Assembly (NCBI RefSeq): GCF_042665195.1
Contig: NZ_JBHTBW010000033.1
Location: 1-25,696 of the forward strand
Origin: Laceyella putida
Lineage (GTDB): Bacteria; Bacillota; Bacilli; Thermoactinomycetales; Thermoactinomycetaceae
DNA: 25,696 bases
Direction of reading: 5' to 3'
Positions 23,303-25,696 of this stretch are shown piece by piece; position 1 is the first letter of the stretch; the number at the start of each line of letters is the position of its first letter. A model generated the notes under the pieces. The model searched no databases, was not told where the DNA came from, and saw nothing but the letters and a program-made list of their open reading frames with translations. The translations under genes and the position numbers were made by a program.

Positions 23303-23468
23303 ATTTATCCCTCTCTGCTGTAAAATAATTGATCTGTATGCATTCCATGAAATCCAAAGGAAAATGTAGTGAGGTTACTTCTGCTTTTCCCACATAGATA
23401 AAACACAAACCCTCAATTCGTTTCTTGGGTATGCAAACACCGTTTGCCTAAGTTAGAGCTATTTAGGT
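23303..23468. other. Short intergenic region, nothing recognised
   Basis: AT-rich sequence upstream of the VC0807-like gene. Its promoter is expected here but no clear -35/-10 pair stands out. Confidence 0.25.
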
Positions 23469-23564
23469 ATGTTAAGTGAGCAGTTGGAAGGCGGAGTTAA
23501 TGGGGATGGAATAAAGTTATATATAGAATCTTATGCTGCCTTTGTAAGACGTAAATGTGGTTAA
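23469..23564 (+). pseudogene. Small plus-strand ORF, probably the 3' end of a lost gene (31 aa)
   Basis: ATG at 23469 encodes MLSEQLEGGVNGDGIKLYIE then SYAAFVRRKCG. The frame is open a few codons upstream (SYLG) with no ribosome site. A hairpin terminator follows 22 bp after the stop, as expected at the natural end of a gene. The composition looks like a real protein C terminus; family unknown. Confidence 0.35.
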
Positions 23565-23585
23565 AGAAAGCCAAATCCCATAAAT

Positions 23586-23644
23586 AGGGGTGTCATGTAG
23601 AACAGGCTCTGAAAGAAACTTACCCTACCCGACACCCCTTTTCA
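23586..23644 (+). terminator. Terminator-like hairpin
   Basis: AGGGGTGTC (23586-23594) pairs with GACACCCCT (23631-23639); 36-nt loop; TTTTC follows on the plus strand. Confidence 0.55.
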
Positions 23645-23656
23645 CCCAGAGGTAAC

Positions 23657-23731
23657 GAACGTCGAATTCGGTATCATTTTCTCAATAAATGGATTTCAGA
23701 TTGCGCCTGGTGACAGGAACGCTGTTTGGAT
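23657..23731 (+). repeat. Coding-tail repeat, copy 1
   Basis: 75 bp that match 23929-24003 at 62 of 75 positions without gaps. On the plus strand it reads NVEFGIIFSINGFQIAPGDR then NAVWM and reaches a stop seven codons later. Most differences keep or change residues conservatively, so the copies look like diverged protein C-termini. Confidence 0.7.
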
Positions 23732-23886
23732 GAATAAACCGCGCAAATAGTGGCAATAAATGAAATCGACAAAGCATGAGCTGAAGCGCTGAGATCACAG
23801 TGACCGCAAGCGAGAAATGATGCCTGAGAGCGGCAGAGGTGCAGGAGCGCAGGGGCGGGCATGCTCTTTTATATATTCCATGGCTC

Positions 23887-23912
23887 TGAGGCGCAAAAAC
23901 GCCTCATTTTTT
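23887..23912 (+). terminator. Intrinsic terminator between the two repeat copies
   Basis: TGAGGCG (23887-23893), 6-nt loop, CGCCTCA (23900-23906), then six Ts. Confidence 0.85.
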
Positions 23913-23928
23913 ATTGGTCCAAAGGAGC

Positions 23929-24003
23929 GAACGCCGATTTTGGTATCATCTCCCCAGTAAATGGAATGCAGGTTGCACCTGGTGACAGCTACGCTGTTTG
24001 GAT
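23929..24003 (+). repeat. Coding-tail repeat, copy 2
   Basis: 75 bp paired with 23657-23731, offset by 272 bp. On the plus strand it reads NADFGIISPVNGMQVAPGDS then YAVWI and ends with KTQN and a TGA. The G-I-I-x-P-x-N-G-x-x-[IV]-x-P-G-D pattern suggests a small beta-sandwich domain tail. No start or upstream part of the gene survives. Confidence 0.7.
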
Positions 24004-24168
24004 AAAAACTCAAAATTGAAAACCTCGGGGGAACCTAGGGTGTTCAGAATAAATTTTCGTCGCTTAGAGAGACTCCTAGGGGCCTCTTTTTTATGTACAA
24101 GGCTGTGTTAATGTTTAGTGTTGATATTTAAATAAAGAAACACTTAGGCTAAATAGATGAACTATGGC

Positions 24169-24473
24169 TTACATCGGATTCTTGAAGACTTCAATTTCTC
24201 CATTAGACTCAAACAGCCTAAATTTTAAAAAAGCCTCATCGCTGTTGTTTTCAATAAGAATATAATCCTTTTTAGTCGTGTTTGATAGGCATTCTTTCCT
24301 ATATATTTTATGTTTACAATTTTCCCATCTAATCGTTGTTGAATTTCTTCATAATCAGAAAGATTATTCGCAGTCAAAGCAGACAATACATTATAAGGTC
24401 CAAAATTGTTTACTAACAGTAAAATCACAAAAAATGCCAAACCAATAAGAATGACAGACTTTTTTTCAAACAT
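24169..24473 (-). pseudogene. Small membrane-anchored protein with a -1 frameshift
   Basis: ATG at 24473 (AAGGGGGGAATT just upstream) starts MFEKKSVILIGLAFFVILLL, one N-terminal membrane helix, then a soluble part with LSDYEEIQQRLDGKIVNIKY. Near 24270-24285 the frame fails: the original frame ends in a basic tail at 24225, but the adjacent frame continues TTKKDYILIENNSDEAFLKF then RLFESNGEIEVFKNPM to a TAA at 24169. Adding one base would give a protein of about 101 aa. The family is not recognised; the architecture is that of an exported or anchored hypothetical protein. Confidence 0.65.
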
Positions 24474-24509
24474 AATTCCCCCCTTGTAGTTGAAGAAAAG
24501 CATACTTAT

Positions 24510-24764
24510 ATGCTCCATAATGTATCGATATGCTTTAACAGAGCCATGTACAAAATTAAAGCCCCAGGGGTCGCATCCCCTGAGGTAGGCATCATACTTT
24601 CGCCGAAAATTTTGCCTTTCGGCGGTTCCATTGTAACACTAGGATCTGTTATTCGGCAACGCGAACGCCAAAAATCGCCCCATAAAGGACGCTTCAGCAA
24701 AAGAGATAATCATGAACGCGACGAATACCAATACATTCAACCGATCAACTTGAGATACTTATGA
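24510..24764 (+). CDS. Hypothetical protein (up to 84 aa)
   Basis: The frame from ATG 24510 (or ATG 24546, 72 aa) reads on through APGVASPEVGIILSPKILPF and GGSIVTLGSVIRQRERQKSP to a charged tail. It is rich in G, P and S with a basic, Asp/Glu-containing C terminus. It ends 67 bp before a terminator on the same strand, which supports a real gene. No ribosome site is convincing, and two hairpins (24565-24582 and 24601-24624) lie inside the frame. No family is recognised. Confidence 0.4.
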   Translation: MLHNVSICFNRAMYKIKAPGVASPEVGIILSPKILPFGGSIVTLGSVIRQRERQKSPHKGRFSKRDNHERDEYQYIQPINLRYL

Positions 24765-24831
24765 CCACAAATGGCGATTTAGTTACGAATGATATATCGA
24801 CACCGTTTCAAATCTTTCCCCAGGAACCTTT

Positions 24832-24862
24832 GGCCAGCTGCTGAGATGCGGTTGGCCTTTTT
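24832..24862 (+). terminator. Terminator
   Basis: GGCCA (24832-24836) pairs with TGGCC (24853-24857), then five Ts. It would end transcription from the 84-aa frame and faces the convergent nuclease gene. Confidence 0.6.
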
Positions 24863-24865
24863 GTA

Positions 24866-25465
24866 TTAGTTAATAAAATCGAAAAGTGAACCCTGGATGT
24901 ATTGCTCATCATATTGCTTTCGTTTGTGTGCGCGGGTCGCTCGCTGGTGGTCCCGTACTGTGTTGTATAGCTCCGTCACTTTGTATGCGCTGATCCAGTA
25001 GTTTTCACGCTGTCTGAGCATCTTTTTGTCAGGGACTTTCTCCAAAATCCCAACGTCAAAGGCTTCTGGACCCAGATTGTAATCATCGTGTTGAAGCTGG
25101 ATTGATGGATGATGCAAGCCCATGCTCAAGAGTGAGCGGTGTTTCGAGATCCGATCATTGATACAAGTGGACTGGCCAATATACTGTTTGCCGCTGACCC
25201 GATTGATAATTGTATACACACCGGATATGTGAGTGGGGAAGGTTACGACGTCGATCCGCTTGTATCTTCCCTGCTTAGTTTTTTTCTGAGCTGTTCCAGG
25301 AACGCGGTTCTCTTGCAAATTGGAACCACCTAAAGATCGCCAGGCAATATGGTGGCGGTGCCATCCTGTAAGTTTGGTGATCTTTTCTTTACAGACAGGG
25401 CAAATGCCCTATTGTTCTTTCCAAAGTTGCAGAAAATGGCGTTTTCCTTTGAGGTTGTCCACCAT
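24866..25465 (-). pseudogene. HNH (maturase-derived) / GIY-YIG nuclease chimera with an in-frame amber codon
   Basis: A 200-codon frame opens with ATG at 25465 (GGAAGG about 9 nt upstream). Codons 1-55 match the C-terminal HNH region of group II intron maturases: KMVDNLKGKRHFLQLWKEQ, CPVC (22-25), TGWHRHHIAWRSLGGS and ENRV; codon 19 is TAG. After ENRV the usual LLHPNCH end of the HNH is replaced by a basic linker and a complete GIY-YIG domain: SGVYTII (81-87), KQYIGQST (93-100), DRISKHR with the conserved arginine, and LRQRENYWI with the catalytic glutamate. A TTG at 25318 (AGGTGG upstream) would express a 150-aa GIY-YIG protein alone, so the nuclease half may be functional. Confidence 0.78.
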
Positions 25466-25696
25466 CTTAACCTTCCTTTCACTACGACTAACAAAACATT
25501 AAGGAATAACAAACAATCATTCTATTCATATTTACATGTCAATCCATTGCTGTCATACTCAAAAATGGAACGGAAACCGGATTAACCCCTTAATTTTGGA
25601 CAGAGTGTATCTTAAGCTCGCTTTTTCACCCTTTTCAACTAAACTCGAACGGTTGAAGTCAAAATCAAATGCTTTTGGTTTTGTAAGTAAAATTCG
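25466..25696. other. AT-rich end of window, no gene seen
   Basis: A TTGACA on the minus strand at about 25542-25537 may be part of the promoter of the nuclease gene; no strong -10 box at standard spacing is evident. I see no frame with a ribosome site. Confidence 0.25.

Noticed and set aside
23795..24013. 72-codon minus-strand frame over repeat copy 2
   Set aside because: The equivalent frame in copy 1 contains a stop, while the plus-strand frame is open in both copies with similar residues, so plus is the coding strand.

Overview
The window looks like a chromosomal segment of a moderate-GC, endospore-type Firmicute (Bacillales). A Thermoactinomycetaceae-like or other thermophilic relative fits the mix of genes, but the genus is inference. 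The support is the asnS-dnaD order, a glnR-glnA operon with GlnR/TnrA boxes, a thermolysin-type M4 protease, a CapA-type protein, strong AGGAGG-type ribosome sites with frequent TTG/GTG starts, and U-tailed hairpin terminators. No tRNA, rRNA or CRISPR array was seen.

Left part (1-11.2 kb) is mostly housekeeping: the stump of a Gfo/Idh/MocA oxidoreductase, a GNAT acetyltransferase, an Amt ammonium transporter with a perfect TnrA/GlnR box, dnaD and asnS (minus strand), a secreted CapA-like protein whose best start is CTG, an MFS exporter, a GNAT gene and a nitrilase that read as a YhcX-type fusion split by one in-frame TGA, and an ABC exporter frameshifted inside a perfect 26-bp inverted repeat.

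Middle part (11.3-16.6 kb): a DJ-1/PfpI gene is split by a 405-bp IS200/IS605-type element with TTAC and TCAA junctions; removing it restores the frame. A TetR regulator and a DUF2306 membrane protein follow. The same palindromic operator precedes both the DJ-1 gene and the DUF2306 gene, suggesting one small regulon. Decayed fragments separate this from the glnR-glnA operon, whose GlnR box matches the one at amt: ammonium uptake and glutamine synthesis are probably co-regulated.

Right part (16.6-25.7 kb) is an accessory, eroding region: a secreted alpha/beta hydrolase, a 5'-truncated M4 protease, a divergent AraC regulator/PhyH dioxygenase pair, remnants of an altronate dehydratase, a group II intron and a TetR gene, a VC0807-like membrane protein, a duplicated 75-bp coding tail, a frameshifted small membrane protein, and a chimera joining the HNH tail of a group II intron maturase to a GIY-YIG nuclease with an amber codon near its start. 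Many genes here are broken in different ways (insertion, frameshift, truncation, stop codon), so this half looks like a site of repeated mobile-element traffic and decay.
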